A stretch of 64,000 nt of DNA from Amphibalanus amphitrite (taxonomy: Eukaryota > Arthropoda > Thecostraca > Balanomorpha > Balanidae). The stretch is taken from the NCBI RefSeq assembly GCF_019059575.1, contig NW_024883015.1, forward strand, positions 62,001-126,000, in the 5' to 3' direction. This document shows positions 25,630 to 38,550 of the stretch, one piece after another. Within the stretch, counting starts at the first letter, position 1, and each line of letters begins with the position of its first letter. The translations under genes were made by a program, and so were the position numbers. The notes below the pieces were generated by a model. That model saw only the letters and a program-made list of their open reading frames with translations, ran no database searches and had not been told where the DNA came from.

Positions 25630-28079
25630 AGCCCGGGCAGCGCTTGTCGAACAGCACTGCGGATCCGAAGGTTGGGACTTTAATTGTGAAAAACCGCCCG
25701 CCCGCCCGCCACCAAACGCAAACACCGCAAAACGCGCAAAACGCACGCCTAAAACGCCAACGCAAACTTCGCAAACAAACAATCGCCCGCCCGCCGAAAA
25801 CCGCAGAAAAAAAAACGCACAAAATGCCGCAAAAAAAACGCGCGTCCGCCGCAAAACACAAACACCGCAAAAAAACGCAAACACCGCCGCCGCAAAAAAA
25901 CGCCCGCATCGCCCGCCGCCAACCGCGAAACGCCGCAAAAAAACGGCCGCACGCCGCGAACCGCAAAACGCCGCAAAAACGGCCGCCCGCCGCAAACCGC
26001 TAAACGCCGCAAAAAACGACCGCCCGCCGCTAACCGCAAATAACGGCCGGCCGCCGGCAACCGCAAAACGCCGTAAAAAACGGCCGCCCGCCGCAAACCA
26101 CAAAACGCCGCAAAAAACGGTCGCCCGCCGCAAACCGGAAAACGCCGCAAAAAACGGCCGCCCGCCGCAAACCGCCGCTAAAACGGCCGCCCGCCGCCAA
26201 ACGCAAACAGCAAAAACACCCGCATCGCCCGCCCGCCCGCCGCCAAACACAAAAACCGCACAAAACGCAAACACCGCCGCAAAAAAAAAACGCCCGCAAC
26301 GCACGCACGCCCGCCGCCAACCGCAAAACGCCGCAAAAAAACAGCCGCCCGCCCGCCTAACGCAAACACCGCCAAAAACGCAAAAACGGCCGCCCGCCGT
26401 CAAACGCAAACCCCGAAAAAAACGCAAACACCGCCGCAAAAAACGCCCGCCGTAAGAAAAACGCTAACACTGACGCATTAAGACAAATATGGCGCCCTGC
26501 GGCAAATGTGGTGCAATCATATCTGCCGTTTTAAGCAGCCATCCCTTAATTACAGCGCATCCTAATCGTCCAATGCTCGACAAAGTTACGCACATTCTGA
26601 GCTTTGCGGCAAAAAATGGCGCTTTGAGACAAACGTGGCGCACTGCAACAAACATGGCGCATTCGTTCATGTCGCTTAACAATTCATCCACCCACCAAAT
26701 TTGAACCAAATCGGACCATATTTGAGAAAGTTATGGACGTTTGAATATTTCACGATAAAATATCTCCGCAAAGGAGGAGCCCAGCTGAACACGTGTGCCA
26801 CGTGACCACTGGTGATGAAAGCAGGACCTGTCCCCTCACCGACTGACCCAATTTAGTGTTCTTGGCTGGTTCTGTTTCCACGCTATACGGCCACCAGTTG
26901 GACAAAACACCATTATGTTGGAGGTACTCGGCTCAAACACGTGGCCACGTGGCACGTGCCAGACCTTTGACAGCTTAACGGCTCACGCCACGTCATGACC
27001 AATATAAGTGGCCATCGGCATGTAAAGATGACCCCGGCCGGTGTCACCGTCTCTGAACAGTGGACGGCTAAACTTGAAAAATGGGAAAATTTAGGGAAAT
27101 TTACCTTTCGAATATAAAATTTCCCCAGAATTTTAAATTTTTCATTTTGCAAAAAATCCGAGATAGCAGTTTTTAGGCCTTTTCATTTTGTGTCTATACC
27201 CGTTTTCAGATCGACCCTATGATAAAAACTGACGGCCTGACGGCCATTTCCCCCATTCCTTGCATTTAACAACGTTGGTGTATTTAAGCACAAAAATTGA
27301 CCTCGTGCCACGGCACGTGCAATAGCACGTGCGCCACGTGACCACTAGTGGGACAAGCTGGACTCATCTGCTCACCGGCTGCACTTATTTGGTGTCGCTA
27401 GGTGGAGTGGTTTCCACGCCATAGGACTCCCAGTTGGCCAATGTCGGATTTTCCCGGAGGTTACCCCATCAAACACGTTTGCACGTGGCACGTGCTTTTC
27501 AATCGCCCCATATCTGACCCATACCATGTGGTAGCCGACATCCGGGGGCACAACATATTGGGATATTTTCAAAATCTAACGTGGAAATTTTTTGCAAAAT
27601 CGATTTGAAAATAATTTTTCGAATTCGCCATAGGCTCAACATGGGGTAACTGTCTGTGCCAATTACCCGAAAGTTCTCTAATTATATTTTAAGCGGTTAC
27701 CACCGACGGGTGGGGTGCCAGCCCGAGAGCCGACCCTAAAAATGCGGACAAATATTACTGAACAGATTTTCCGTAAATCGCATTTTTAATTTTTCCCCAT
27801 GTTAACCCTATGGGAAAATGCACGTGCCGCTTACCCCAAAACGTGTCAATTATATTTTTTGTAACTTTGCCAGCCGGTAGCTCCCCCACACGGGACCAAA
27901 CGGTGAAAATGGCAAGAAAATCTAACTATCCGTTTTCGCGGGGGATCAAAATGACCAAAATCGCGGCCGAAACGCTAAACACCCCCCTAGAGAGGTAGCT
28001 CAGGTTGGGATTTTCAATAGAAAATCACAATTCTAAAGAATAGTGATTGTTCTTCATTGAAAAGTCCCAACCTTCGGAT
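25630..28079 (+). repeat. Tandem unit 5 (diverged)
   Basis: Minisatellite about 25,694-26,452. The TATA position is degraded (TGTAAAG). Spacer diverged from both A and B types, indicating an older or independently drifting copy. Confidence 0.85.
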
Positions 28080-29348
28080 AGGCCCGGGCAGCGCTTGTCG
28101 AACAGCACTGCGGATCCGAAGGTTGGGACTTTAATTGTGAAAAACCGCCCGCCCGCCGCCAAACGCAAACACCGCAAAACGCGCAAAACGCACGCGTAAA
28201 ACGCCAACGCAAACTTCGCAAAAAAAACAATCGCCCGCCCGCCGAAAACCGCAGAAAAAAAACGCACAAAATGCCGCAAAAAACGCGCGTCCGCCGCAAA
28301 ACGCAAACACCGAAAAAAACGCAAACACCGCCGCCGCAAAAAAAAACGCCCGCATCACCCGCCGCCAACCGCGAAAATGCCGCAAAAAAACGGCCGCACG
28401 CCGCGAACCGCAAAACGCCGCAAAAACGGCCACACGCCGCAAACCGCAAAACGCCGCAAAAAACGGCCGCCCGCCGCAAACCGCAAAACGCCGCAAAAAA
28501 ACGGCCGCCCGCCGCAAACCGCCACTAAAACGGCCGCCCGCCGCCAAACGCAAACAGCAAAAACACCCGCATCGCCTGCCCGCCCGCCGCCAAACACAAA
28601 AACCGCAAACACCGCCGCAAAAAACTTCGCAACGCACGCACGCCCGCCGCCAACCGCAAACACCGCAAAAAAACGGCCGCCCGCCGCCAAACACAAACAC
28701 CGCCAAAAACGCAAAAACGGCCGCCCGCCGTCAAACGCAAACCCCGAAAAAACGCAAACACCGCCGCAAAAAACGCCCGCCGTAGGCAAAACGCTAACAC
28801 TGACGCATTAAGACAAATATGGCGCCCTGCGGCATATGTGGTGCATTCATGTCTGCCGTGTAAGCAGCCATCCCTTAATTACAGCGCATCCTAATCGTCC
28901 AATGTTCGACAAAGTTGCGCAAATTCTGCGCTTTGCGGCAAAAAATGGCGCTTTGAGACAAACGTGGCGCACTGCAACAAACATGGCGCATTCGTTCATG
29001 TCGCTTAACAATTCATCCACCCAACAAATTCTAGCCCAATCGGACTTAAACTGAAAAAGTTATGTACATTTGAATATTTCACATAAAATATCTCCGCAAC
29101 GGAGGTGCCCAGATTTGCACGTGTGCCACGTGACCACCGGTGGTGCAAGCAGGACTTGTCCCCTCACTGATTGCACCATTTCAGTGTTCCTGGCTTGTGC
29201 TGTTTTCGTGCTATAGGGCCGCAAATCGGCAAACACACGATAATCTGGGAGGTACGCGACTAAAACACGTGGCCACGTGACACGTGCCGGACCTTTGATA
29301 GCCTCACCGTTCACGCCACGCGATGACCCATCGACGTGGCCATCAGCA

Positions 29349-29356
29349 TATAAAAG
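29349..29356 (+). promoter_or_regulatory. TATA box in satellite unit 6
   Basis: TATAAAAG is retained here. The inserted element begins about 150 bp downstream, so any transcript from this site would run into it. Confidence 0.3.
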
Positions 29357-29506
29357 ATGACCCCGGCCGCTGTCACCGTCACTGAACAGTGGACGGCTAA
29401 ACTGGAAAAAACGTCAAAATTTAGGGAAATTTCATCTTTCGAATATATAATTTCCCCAGAATTTTAAATTTTCCATTTTCGAAAAATCCGAGATAGCAGT
29501 TTCTTA

Positions 29507-32477
29507 AGTACAGGCTCCACGGCACACTTTTTCGGTTTTCGTTTCGTTTTTTCGCTTTTTCGGCTTCTGTAGACGATCAGCTTCACTTGATAACATTGGT
29601 GTAGCTCCACGGCAGCGAAACCGAAAAAAACGAAATCAGCAACTCGAAAAAGCGACGCGAAAAATCGAAAAAACGACTCTAAAAAGCGAAAAAGCGACTC
29701 TAAAAAGCGAAAAAGCGAAAAAACGAGCGACTCGTCCAACCCAAAAGTTTGGATCGACAATCAGCTTTTCCAAGTAATCTTGAGCTTTTCGGCTTCAGCA
29801 CGTGACGATGTGGTAATGCTGATGCATGTTTCCGACGATTCACATTTCGGTAGGTACTCCTAATAGAAAGGAAGGAATGTAATCGCTCAAGTATTTTGAT
29901 GTAGGCATGCACATATTATCCACGTGAAAGGATTGAATAGCGGTTAAGCATGCGAGATATATGCACGTATTTATTTCATCTTTTGTAAAACCTGTTCATC
30001 ATGCATCTAGCCGCGCCCTGCTAGGGGAGCGGTGTTAGAACACCACTTGCAGTTTTTCGCTAATATCTCGAAAAAGGGGATGTTTCGCGCCACTGTTTTT
30101 GGCACACCTTATCAAGCACTTTTTTTTACACATGTTTGATGTTATGAAAATTTCAGGACCAAGGTCCAAGGTGGCTAGAGTCTAGGGAATCTAGATCCGG
30201 GCTCTAAGAGGCGCCGAATCAAACACCATCAGCGAACCACGCAAGTTCATTTGCCTGTTGATCCAGGGATCACTGTCACGAATATACACGGCCTCCAGAC
30301 TCAGAGCCTGCAGCTTCTTCCTGTTCGAACATCGTGCTAAGACAGATGTGTTTTCCACCATCATGTCTCGCGCGAGCTCCATGCTGTGCCTAGCGCTGCA
30401 TGTGTCGCAAAGGTGCACCGTCCTGGAGATGCATTGTGATCCACGGCTCATCGTTGTTACGGTGTGTCCAATGTAGGCACACCGTTCCTACGCCTATGCA
30501 AGTAGGTACACATGACACAATGAACCGGAATATGGCACCCGTGACCCCTTGGTATGCCCTGAGGTCATATCAGGTCGCGAAAGGTATGCACAGTTTTCGG
30601 TAATAAATTTCGATAGAGGCATGCTACTATAGAGCGATGAAAACACATTCGATGTGTTCCACTGGACGATACAAATCGACTGATATGCATCACGAACTTT
30701 CCGGCCAGGTCATGACCTAGACCAGTCCAGTTAGCTTAACCCTCGCCCGTATAGGGGGGGGGGGGTCGAACGGACCCCCCCATGGTTTTTCGCGAATAAC
30801 TCGCGTAAAAAGCGGCCGATCGCGACGAAACTTTCAGTACCCTCGCGTTCATCAATTTCACACCTACCCTGAAAATTTCATGACCCTGACCCAAATGACC
30901 TACTGACCTACTTTTCGACCTACTTTTCGAGACCATGTTTGGCTGGAATCGCGATTCGGCGTATGTCGGCTCGCATTAGCCGCGCGTTTGCAGTCTTTTC
31001 GTGGTTTCAAGCGTTCAAACATGTGATATGATGTTGCCCCGATGCATTAGGGTGGGTGTCAAGGTCACCTGAAGGTCAGGTCAGGTCATTGACCTTTGAT
31101 GACCTCGGTTCACTTTTTCGAGTTTTACATGTTTCTATGCCAGTTTTTGGAGCTGAATTCGAATTTAGCAACCATATGAACATTTACGAAGTAGTTTTGG
31201 TGCCTTCGTAACATGTTACGAAGCTGTCAGAGGCGGTTGCCACCTACTACGAATACCCTTACTGGTTGACCTGACCTGACCTGACCCGACCTGGCCTAAA
31301 TACATGAAGACATCATCTGTGATCAAAACTAACATGATATTCGTGATCAGCACCCCGAAAAACCCCATAGCAGCCACACTTTACGACGTTCTAACAAGTC
31401 CCGATTTTCCCGCCTTTGGGGTCATTGACCTGACCTGCAAGGTCAACCAATGACCTAGGACCTTAAAATTGGGTATCATCGGCTTCCTCTCGTCACAGGC
31501 AACACGCTCGTTTTTCCGCGAAGCTCTAGCTCGATCAGGGGCGAAACGGCAAGGGGGGTCCAACGGACCCCCCCCCCCTTATACGTTCGCGGCTGGAAAA
31601 ACACCAATACGGGCGAGGGTTAAGGTTCATTCGATGCGTCTCGACCAGAGAAACACGTTTCTGATGAAGGAAAGCTCGTGCAAGTTTAGAGTCAAAAGTT
31701 ATGGCGGAAAAAAAACTGTTTTTGCAGAATTGTATATTTTGGACGTTTATGCCCCTGCAGGATAAACGGTGGACCTTACGTCAAATCTGAGGACATGCTA
31801 GCGAAAGAACGTTAACAGAACGTTTGATTGCGCCTCTCCACGGCGCTATAGCTCCATCCATTCCTGAGCTATGGACCGATTTGTCGAATATTGTCGAAGT
31901 TTGACCTATACCTAGATATTGGCGACATTTTACCTTCGATTACCTTTGGTGACCTGCCCTTTGGCCTACAACTGACCTAAAAACGGCCGATGAGCAGTTT
32001 GTTCCTTATTTTTTAGCTCTTTCAAGTGTCACCTACGGCGTGTCGCTACGTGGCTCAGGAGCCAAGTTAGAAGGGATGTCCCCCTACCAGCAGGGCGTGG
32101 AAATCCAGGAGTCCCAGCGGGGCGCCGGTTAGTAGCTGAGCTGCTGGAAATTTTGTCAAGCCAGTTTCCTACTACAAAACAGACGAGATCTAGTTTAAGT
32201 AATTTCCATCTGTTAAAACAGACAACAAAACAGACCCCTAAAGCCCCAAGCAAAACTGCGACCAAAGCATTGCACTGGTTGCAAACAAAATAAAAAGAGC
32301 TGGCGGTTGCACAGCGCGTTCCAACTAAACAAAAATCAACGAAACTCGAAAAACTGAAGTCATGAAGCGATAAATCGAAAAAGCGAAAAACCGACGCGAA
32401 AAAGCGATAAATCGAGCCGAAAAAGCGAAAAAACCGAAAAATCAAAAACCGAAAAAGTGTCCCGTGTAGCTTGACCT
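29507..32477. mobile_element. TIR element with TTA duplication (Harbinger-like)
   Basis: Left end AGTACAGGCTCCACGG and right end (reversed) AGGTCAAGCTACACGG align without gaps and continue through ACACTTTTTCGGTTTT. It is flanked by TTA at 29,504-29,506 and 32,478-32,480, and the uninterrupted satellite units have a single TTA at this point, so the insertion boundary is exact. Subterminal tracts repeat CGAAAAAGCG words. The interior holds dispersed AGGTCA repeats and an 880-bp TTAA-flanked element. A 3-bp TTA duplication suggests PIF/Harbinger. No transposase is seen. Confidence 0.75.
30740..31619. mobile_element. piggyBac-type MITE, 880 bp
   Basis: CCCTCGCCCGTAT at the left is a perfect inverted match of ATACGGGCGAGGG at the right, and both ends abut TTAA (30,736-30,739 and 31,620-31,623). 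CCC-starting termini with TTAA duplication are the known piggyBac signature. G-run/C-run hairpins lie just inside both ends (about 30,753-30,780 and 31,553-31,578). The interior has AGGTCA half-sites. No transposase. Nested within 29,507-32,477. Confidence 0.8.
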
Positions 32478-33383
32478 TTAGCCCACTTCATTCTATGTCT
32501 ATACCCGTTTTCAGATCGACCCTATCATAAAAACTGACGGCCTGATGGCTATTTCCCCCATTCCTTGCATTTTACAATGTTCGGGTATGTAAGCACAAAA
32601 ATTGACCCCGTGCCACGGCACGTGCAATAGCACGTGCGTCACGTGACCACTAGTGCGACAAGCTGGACTCATCTGCTCACCGGCTGCGTTGATTTGGTGT
32701 CGCTAGGTGGGGTGGTTTCCACGCCATAGGACCCCAAGTTGGCCAATGTCGGATTTTCCCGGAGATTACCCCATCAAACACGTTTGCACGTGGCACGTGC
32801 TTTTCAATCGCCCCATATCTGACCCATACCACGTGGTAGCCGACACCCCGGGGCACAACATATTGGAACATTTTCAAAATCTAACGTGGAAATTTTTGGC
32901 AAAATCGATTTGAAAATAATTTTTCGAAATTGCCATAGGCTCAACATGGGGTAACTGTCGGCATCGGTTACCCGAAATTTTGTCATTTATATTTTAAATA
33001 ATTACCCCCAGAAGGTGAGGTGCCAGCCCAAGAACTGACCCTAAAAACGTGGACAAATATTACTGAACAGATTTTGCGCAAATCGCATTTTCAATTTTTC
33101 CCCATGTTAACCCTATGGGAAAATGCACGTGCCGATTACCCCAAAACGGGTTAATTATATTTCAAGCGACTGGTACCAGCCGGTAGCTCCCCCATAGGGG
33201 ACCAAACGCTGAAAATGGCAAAAAAATCTAACGAGCCGTTTTCGAGGGTATCAAGATGTCCTAAATCGCGGCAGAAACGCTAAACACCCCCCTAGAGAGG
33301 TAGCTCAGGTTGGGATTTTCAATAGAAAATCACAATTCTAAAGAATAGTGATTGTCTAATTGAAAAGTCCCAACCTTCGGATA

Positions 33384-35720
33384 GGCCCGGGCAGCGCTTG
33401 TCGAACAGCACTGCGGATCCGAAGGTTGGGACTTTAATTGTGAAAAACCGCCCGCCCGCCGCAAAACCGCAAAACGCGCAAAACACACGCCCAAAACGCC
33501 AACGGAAACTCCGCAAAAAATCGCCCGCCCGCCGAAAACCGCAGAAAAAACGCAAAAAAACGCCGCCAAAAACCGCCCGTCCACCGCAAAACGCAAACGC
33601 CGCAAAAACGCAAACACCGCCGCCGCAAAAAGAAACCGCATCGCCCGCCTCCAACGGCGAAACGCCGCAAAAAACGGCCGCCCGCTGCAAACCGCAACAC
33701 CGCAAAGAACGCCCGGCCGCCGGCAACCGCAAAACGCCGCAAAAAACGCCGCAAACCACAAAAACGCCCCAAAAAACGGCCGCCCGCCGCAAACCGCAAA
33801 ACGCCGCAAAAAAACGGCCGCCCGCCGCAAATCGCAAAACGCCGCAAAAAACGGCCGCCCGCCGCAAACTGCCGCTAAAACGGCCGCCCGCCGTCAAACG
33901 CAAACACCGCAAAAACACCCGCATCGCCCACCCGCCCGCCGCCAAACACAAAAACCGCAAAAAACGCAAACACCGCCGCAAAAAACGCACGCACGCCCGC
34001 CGCCAACCGCAAATCGCTGCAAAAAACGTCCGCCCGCCGCCAAACGCAAACACCGAAAAACGCAAACACCGACGCAAAAAACGCCCGCCGTAGGCAAAAC
34101 GCAAACACTGACGCATTAAGACAAATATGGCGCCCTGAGGCAAATGTGGTGCATTCATATCTGCCGTTTAAGCAGCCATTCCTTAATTACAGCACATCCT
34201 AATCGTCCAATGTTCGACAAAGTTACGCACATTCTGCGCTTTGCGGCAAAAATGGCGCTTTTAGACAAACGTGGCGCACTGCAACAAACATGGCGCATTC
34301 GTTTCTGTCGCTTAACAATTCGTCCACCCACCAAATTCTAGCCCAATCGGACGTAAACTGACATAGTTATGAACATTTGAATATTTCACTATAAAATATC
34401 TCCGCAACGGAGGTGCCCGGATTTGCACGTGTGCCACGTGACCACCGGTGGTGTAAGCAGGACTTGTCCCCTCACTGATTGCACCATTTCAGTGTTCCTG
34501 GCTTGTGCTGTTTTCGTACTATAAGGCCACAAGTCGGCAAACACACGATAATCTGGGAGGTACGCGACTCAAACACGTGGCCACGTGGCACGTGCCGGAC
34601 CTTTGATAGCTCCACCGTTCACGCCACGTGATGACCCATCGACGTGGCCATCAGCATTTAAAAGATGACCCCGGCCGGTGTCAATGTCCCTGAACAGTGG
34701 ACGGCTAAGGTCGAAAAACGGCAAAATTTAGGGAAATTTCACCTTTCGAATATATAATTTCCCCAGAATTTTAAATTTTTAATTTTACAAAAAATCCGAG
34801 ATAGCAGTTTTTTAGCCTTTTTCATTCTGTGCCTACACCCGTTTTCAGATCAACCCTATCATAAAATCTGACGGCCTGACGGCTATTTCCCCCATTCCTT
34901 GCATTTCACAATGCTAGTATATTTAAGCACCAAAATTGACCCCGTGCCACGGCACGTGCAATAGCACGTGCGCCACGTGACCACTAGTGCGACAAGCTGG
35001 ACTCATCTGCTCACCGGCTGCGTTGATTTGGTGCCGCTAGGTGGAGTGGTTTCCACGCCATAGGACCCCCAGTTGGCCAATGTCGGATTTTCCCGGAGGT
35101 TACCCCATCAAACACGTTTGCACGTGGCACGTGCTTTTCAATCGCCCCATATCTGACCCATACCACGTGGTAGCCGACACCCCGGTGCACAACATATTGG
35201 AACTTTTTCAAAATCTAACGTGGAAATTTTTGGCAAAATTGATTTGAAAATAATTTTTCGAAATCGCCATAGGCTCAGCATGGGGTAACTGTCCGTCAAG
35301 ATTACCCGAAATTGTATCCTATGATTTTTAAATAATTATTACCAAAAGTTGAGGTGCCAGCCCTAGATCCGATCCTAAAAATATCAGCAAATATAATTGA
35401 CGAAATTTTTCGCAAATCAAATTTCCAATTTTTCCCCATGTTAACCCTATGGGAAAATGCACGTGCCGATTACCCCAAAACGGGTTAATTATATTTCAAG
35501 CGACCGATGCCAGCCGGTAGCTCCCCGATACGGGACCAAACGCTGAAAATGGCAAAAAATTCTACCGTGCCGTTTTTCTCGGAATCAAAATGTCCTAAAT
35601 CGCGGCCGAAACGCTAAACACCCCCCTAGAGAGGTAGCTCAGGTTGGGATTTTCAATAGAAAATCACAATTCTAAAGAATAGTGATTGTTCTTAATTGAA
35701 AAGTCCCAACCTTCGGATAT
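33384..35720 (+). repeat. Tandem unit 7 (last copy)
   Basis: Minisatellite about 33,448-34,090, the shortest. TATA position TTTAAAAG. Ends with the terminal repeat AACCTTCGGATAT and then abruptly with unrelated sequence (CTCGAAGAGC). Confidence 0.85.
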
Positions 35721-36736
35721 CTCGAAGAGCACTTTGTAAGAATTGAGAATCGATTGATGAGCCTTGGATTAACACTAGACTGCTAGTGGATTGAAACGCT
35801 GATCTACCGAGACCAGCTAAGTCAGATTGTAGAGTAGCTTATATTGACCTACTAGAAAAAAAAAACGAATTTGTGGTGGTCGCGTCGTGAGGGCGTGATC
35901 ATTGCATTTCCGTTGATTCGTGATCAGATCGCCGCGGTGCAGTCCCGGTGAGTCTGTGATGTTATGCCGGCGTAAAGTCGTGTGGTCGACGTGACAACTT
36001 AAAGATAATTACGTTAGCATTCTCCGTGAATCCGAATCAGCAACATATCTGAAGTAACCCTCCCTTCTTTCCCAGACAGATTGTTAAAATTTCACGCTAT
36101 ATTTACAAACGGACGATACAATACTGGTCATTTTCAACCGGTGTACCACGATCGGTTGTCAGCTCGCCAATGCCAACTTAGCCTTAAATCTAATCCTAAC
36201 GCCCTAACCGCAAAAAGATTATTTACAAAGCATCGCCAATTGAACTGTCATGACGTCATCTGACGTAGTTTGACGCGTCAGTGGTGACCAGCGCCCCAAA
36301 ATGACACCATCTGACCTGTTCCTCCTCCCCTCTCCCTGCATTGGCTCCCGCACCCTACCGCGGTCGGGCCGCGGGCGCAAATGACCGACACTAGTACTAG
36401 CACCAATACAAGTGTAAGATGAGCCATTAGCGCGCACTGACTGTTACTGACCCGCCCCGGCTGTCCCTCTAACCCCTCTGTCTATCCCATAGACAAGGCC
36501 GGACCAGTCAGGCCCATTAGCCCCTTCCCGCCTTTACAAACAGACGCACCACTGCCGCGCTGCTCGGTCGGGAGCGGAATGTAGCGACCATCTGCCCTCC
36601 CTTCCCTGCCGAATAACACTCCCACGATGTTAAATCCATTACCCTCTAATGGTGGCTCAGGTTAGACCCCAGGGAGTGGCATTTGTAATCCAGATCAGAG
36701 ACATCCGATGGGTAAATGGGAGGTGAATTGTCCATG
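35721..36736. other. Unassigned DNA after the tandem array
   Basis: No recognisable gene. A TGACGTCATC word lies at 36,251 and pyrimidine-rich stretches at 36,300-36,620. It is interrupted at 36,745 by a hAT element and resumes at 38,551. Confidence 0.3.
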
Positions 36737-36744
36737 ACGGGGAG

Positions 36745-38542
36745 CAGTGTTCGCCACGGGCCGGGCCAGCCCAACGGGCCACGGGCCGGGCTGGGCTACG
36801 GGCTGGGCCGGGCCCCCAAATATCATTAGTTAACGGGCTATGGATGGGCCGGGCCAAGAACTTTGTGCACTATGGGTTTTGCGACTAATGTCAATTTAAG
36901 AAAATTTGGAAACTGATGCAAACAAAACCCACTGGGAAAATACAAAAACTAAACCAAATTTAAGCAATGTGAAAGAAAACCTACTTGATATTGAATTTTG
37001 GGAATCTTGAGAATTATCCAATATCACATCATGTCACACATAGGAGGGTTTTCATAAAAATTCCGCAACCAAAAAGATCAGAGAATCTCTAGCATCATTA
37101 GTTTGTTAATAAAAGTTAAAATGTAGTCATCAGAACAACTTACTTAGCACTACAACTCCAAAAACTAAGAAGCCACTCAACAATGATGGGCTACAGGGCT
37201 ACATTAAGTTAACACTTATATATGGCGATAGTGAGACAATTCCAACACAGTCTTTTTTCCTTCACCGACGGCTTTTTAACGAACAGAACCTTAAAAGGAT
37301 ACTCACAAAACACACTGTAAGTAACGAGGAACTCTACAGAGTATTTCGCGATGAAAGCTTCTTTAAATGTCCATAAATTTGTCAAAATAAATCACAACAA
37401 ACCAGCCCCTTCTCAACAAAATGTGCAATCATGGCGGCGGCGCTATGTTTATGTGGCGGCATCTAGGTAGTATACACAACAGTATATCAAATAAATACGT
37501 TTTTTAAGTGAGTATCAAGGTGAAAACAAAATTAAACCAATGAAAAATAAAACCAAAATCACGAAGTCTGAAAACTCGAACGAAAAACAAAACAAAAACT
37601 TGATCATATATGTTTTATTATACAATTCGTCAGAATCGCTACCTGCCGCAGCTGCGACAATCAAGAAGTGTTCGCTCATTTTCGATTGATGATGATGATG
37701 CGTACAAGTCGCAAAAGTACCCAATGACATTTCAAGCTTACCATGTTTTCTGCTTACGCTGCTAGCGATATCCATATCTTGAAAAGAGCCTAACATAAAA
37801 TAGCAAGGAAAGTAGCAGATAGTTGTCCACAGAGATTCGGTTGACACGTGGGCATGAATTGAAAATAGATTAAATCAGTTTTGCTGATAAATGGATGGAT
37901 TTTCTCTTTTTTTGGAAGACAGTGCTAAAGTTAGTGTCACCTATTTTGTATGCTTTCTCAGGCTTTTGATATTGCAGCATCTATGGAGTGAATTTAACAG
38001 CAAGGTCAATCCCAGACAGATTCATCAATTCCCATAAGTCAAGCTTTTTTTCTGCTGGTAAGTGCTGGGAAGTATAGAGTATGTTGCAAATACTTCCTTC
38101 AAGTATGCATTAGAGTCACCAATTATTAATGATAATGTTCACACACATCAGCTTGCAAGATAACTTTACTCATAGAATGTAGTTAATATAATCATGTAAA
38201 CTTTTTATAGGTGTGTAATCATGACCTAATTGACTGAGGTGCTTGCTGTTACTGTTAAAATTTGTGCCATAGGTGCTTGAAATGATTATATTCATTGAAA
38301 AGAAGGGAGTCATGATTGCCATGTTAATATTCATGCAATTTGAATTGTTCTCAAAATAGTGTAATCAATCATGCTTATTATAGCCATAGACTAAGACAAT
38401 AACTAGATTGCTATTTTTGACGGGCCGGGCCGGGCTGGGCTTGGAATATTTGCCAAGAGCGGGCTACGGGCTGGGCCGGGCTCTGAACCCATGGGCCCGG
38501 GCCGGGCTGGGCTGGGGATTTTGGGGCCCGTGGCGAACACTG
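36745..38542. mobile_element. hAT-type non-autonomous element, 1.8 kb
   Basis: CAGTGTTCGCCACGGGCC at the left end is inverted at the right end, with identical 8-bp flanks ACGGGGAG (36,737-36,744 and 38,543-38,550). Subterminal regions are reiterated GGGCCGGGC words at both ends. The AT-rich interior contains only a 110-codon minus-strand frame (37,515-37,847) that I do not recognise. No transposase. Confidence 0.85.
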
Positions 38543-38550
38543 ACGGGGAG

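Larger units (their letters stand above)
28080..33383 (+). repeat. Tandem unit 6, interrupted
   Basis: Minisatellite about 28,145-28,791. TATAAAAG at 29,349. The spacer is split after GATAGCAGTTTCTTA by the 29,507-32,477 element and resumes at TTAGCCCACTTCATTC, exactly where the other units read continuously. About 2.33 kb without the insertion. Confidence 0.85.
15909..35720. repeat. Seven-copy tandem array of a ~2.44-kb unit
   Basis: Seven copies start at about 15,909, 18,343, 20,753, 23,194, 25,630, 28,080 and 33,384. Each has: a 34-bp linker with CCCGGGCAGCGCTTGTCG (missing at the 1/2 junction); an inverted terminal repeat ATCCGAAGGTTGGGACTTT; a T-poor CCGCAAAACG minisatellite of 0.65-0.79 kb; about 1.55 kb of spacer with CACGTG clusters; a hairpin; and the opposite terminal repeat AAGTCCCAACCTTCGGAT. 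Copies 1 and 3, and 2 and 4, are nearly identical. Copy 6 carries a 2.97-kb insertion. No protein-coding gene is supported in the unit. Function unknown. Confidence 0.9.

Noticed and set aside
15685..34158. Many long overlapping frames on both strands rich in Arg/Pro/Lys or Phe/Gly/Ala
   Set aside because: They coincide with the T-free minisatellites, where stops cannot occur in any frame. They shift phase with A-run length between copies and have no domain or start context.
37515..37847. 110-codon frame inside the 1.8-kb hAT element as transposase
   Set aside because: Too short and lacks any hAT catalytic or dimerisation motif.
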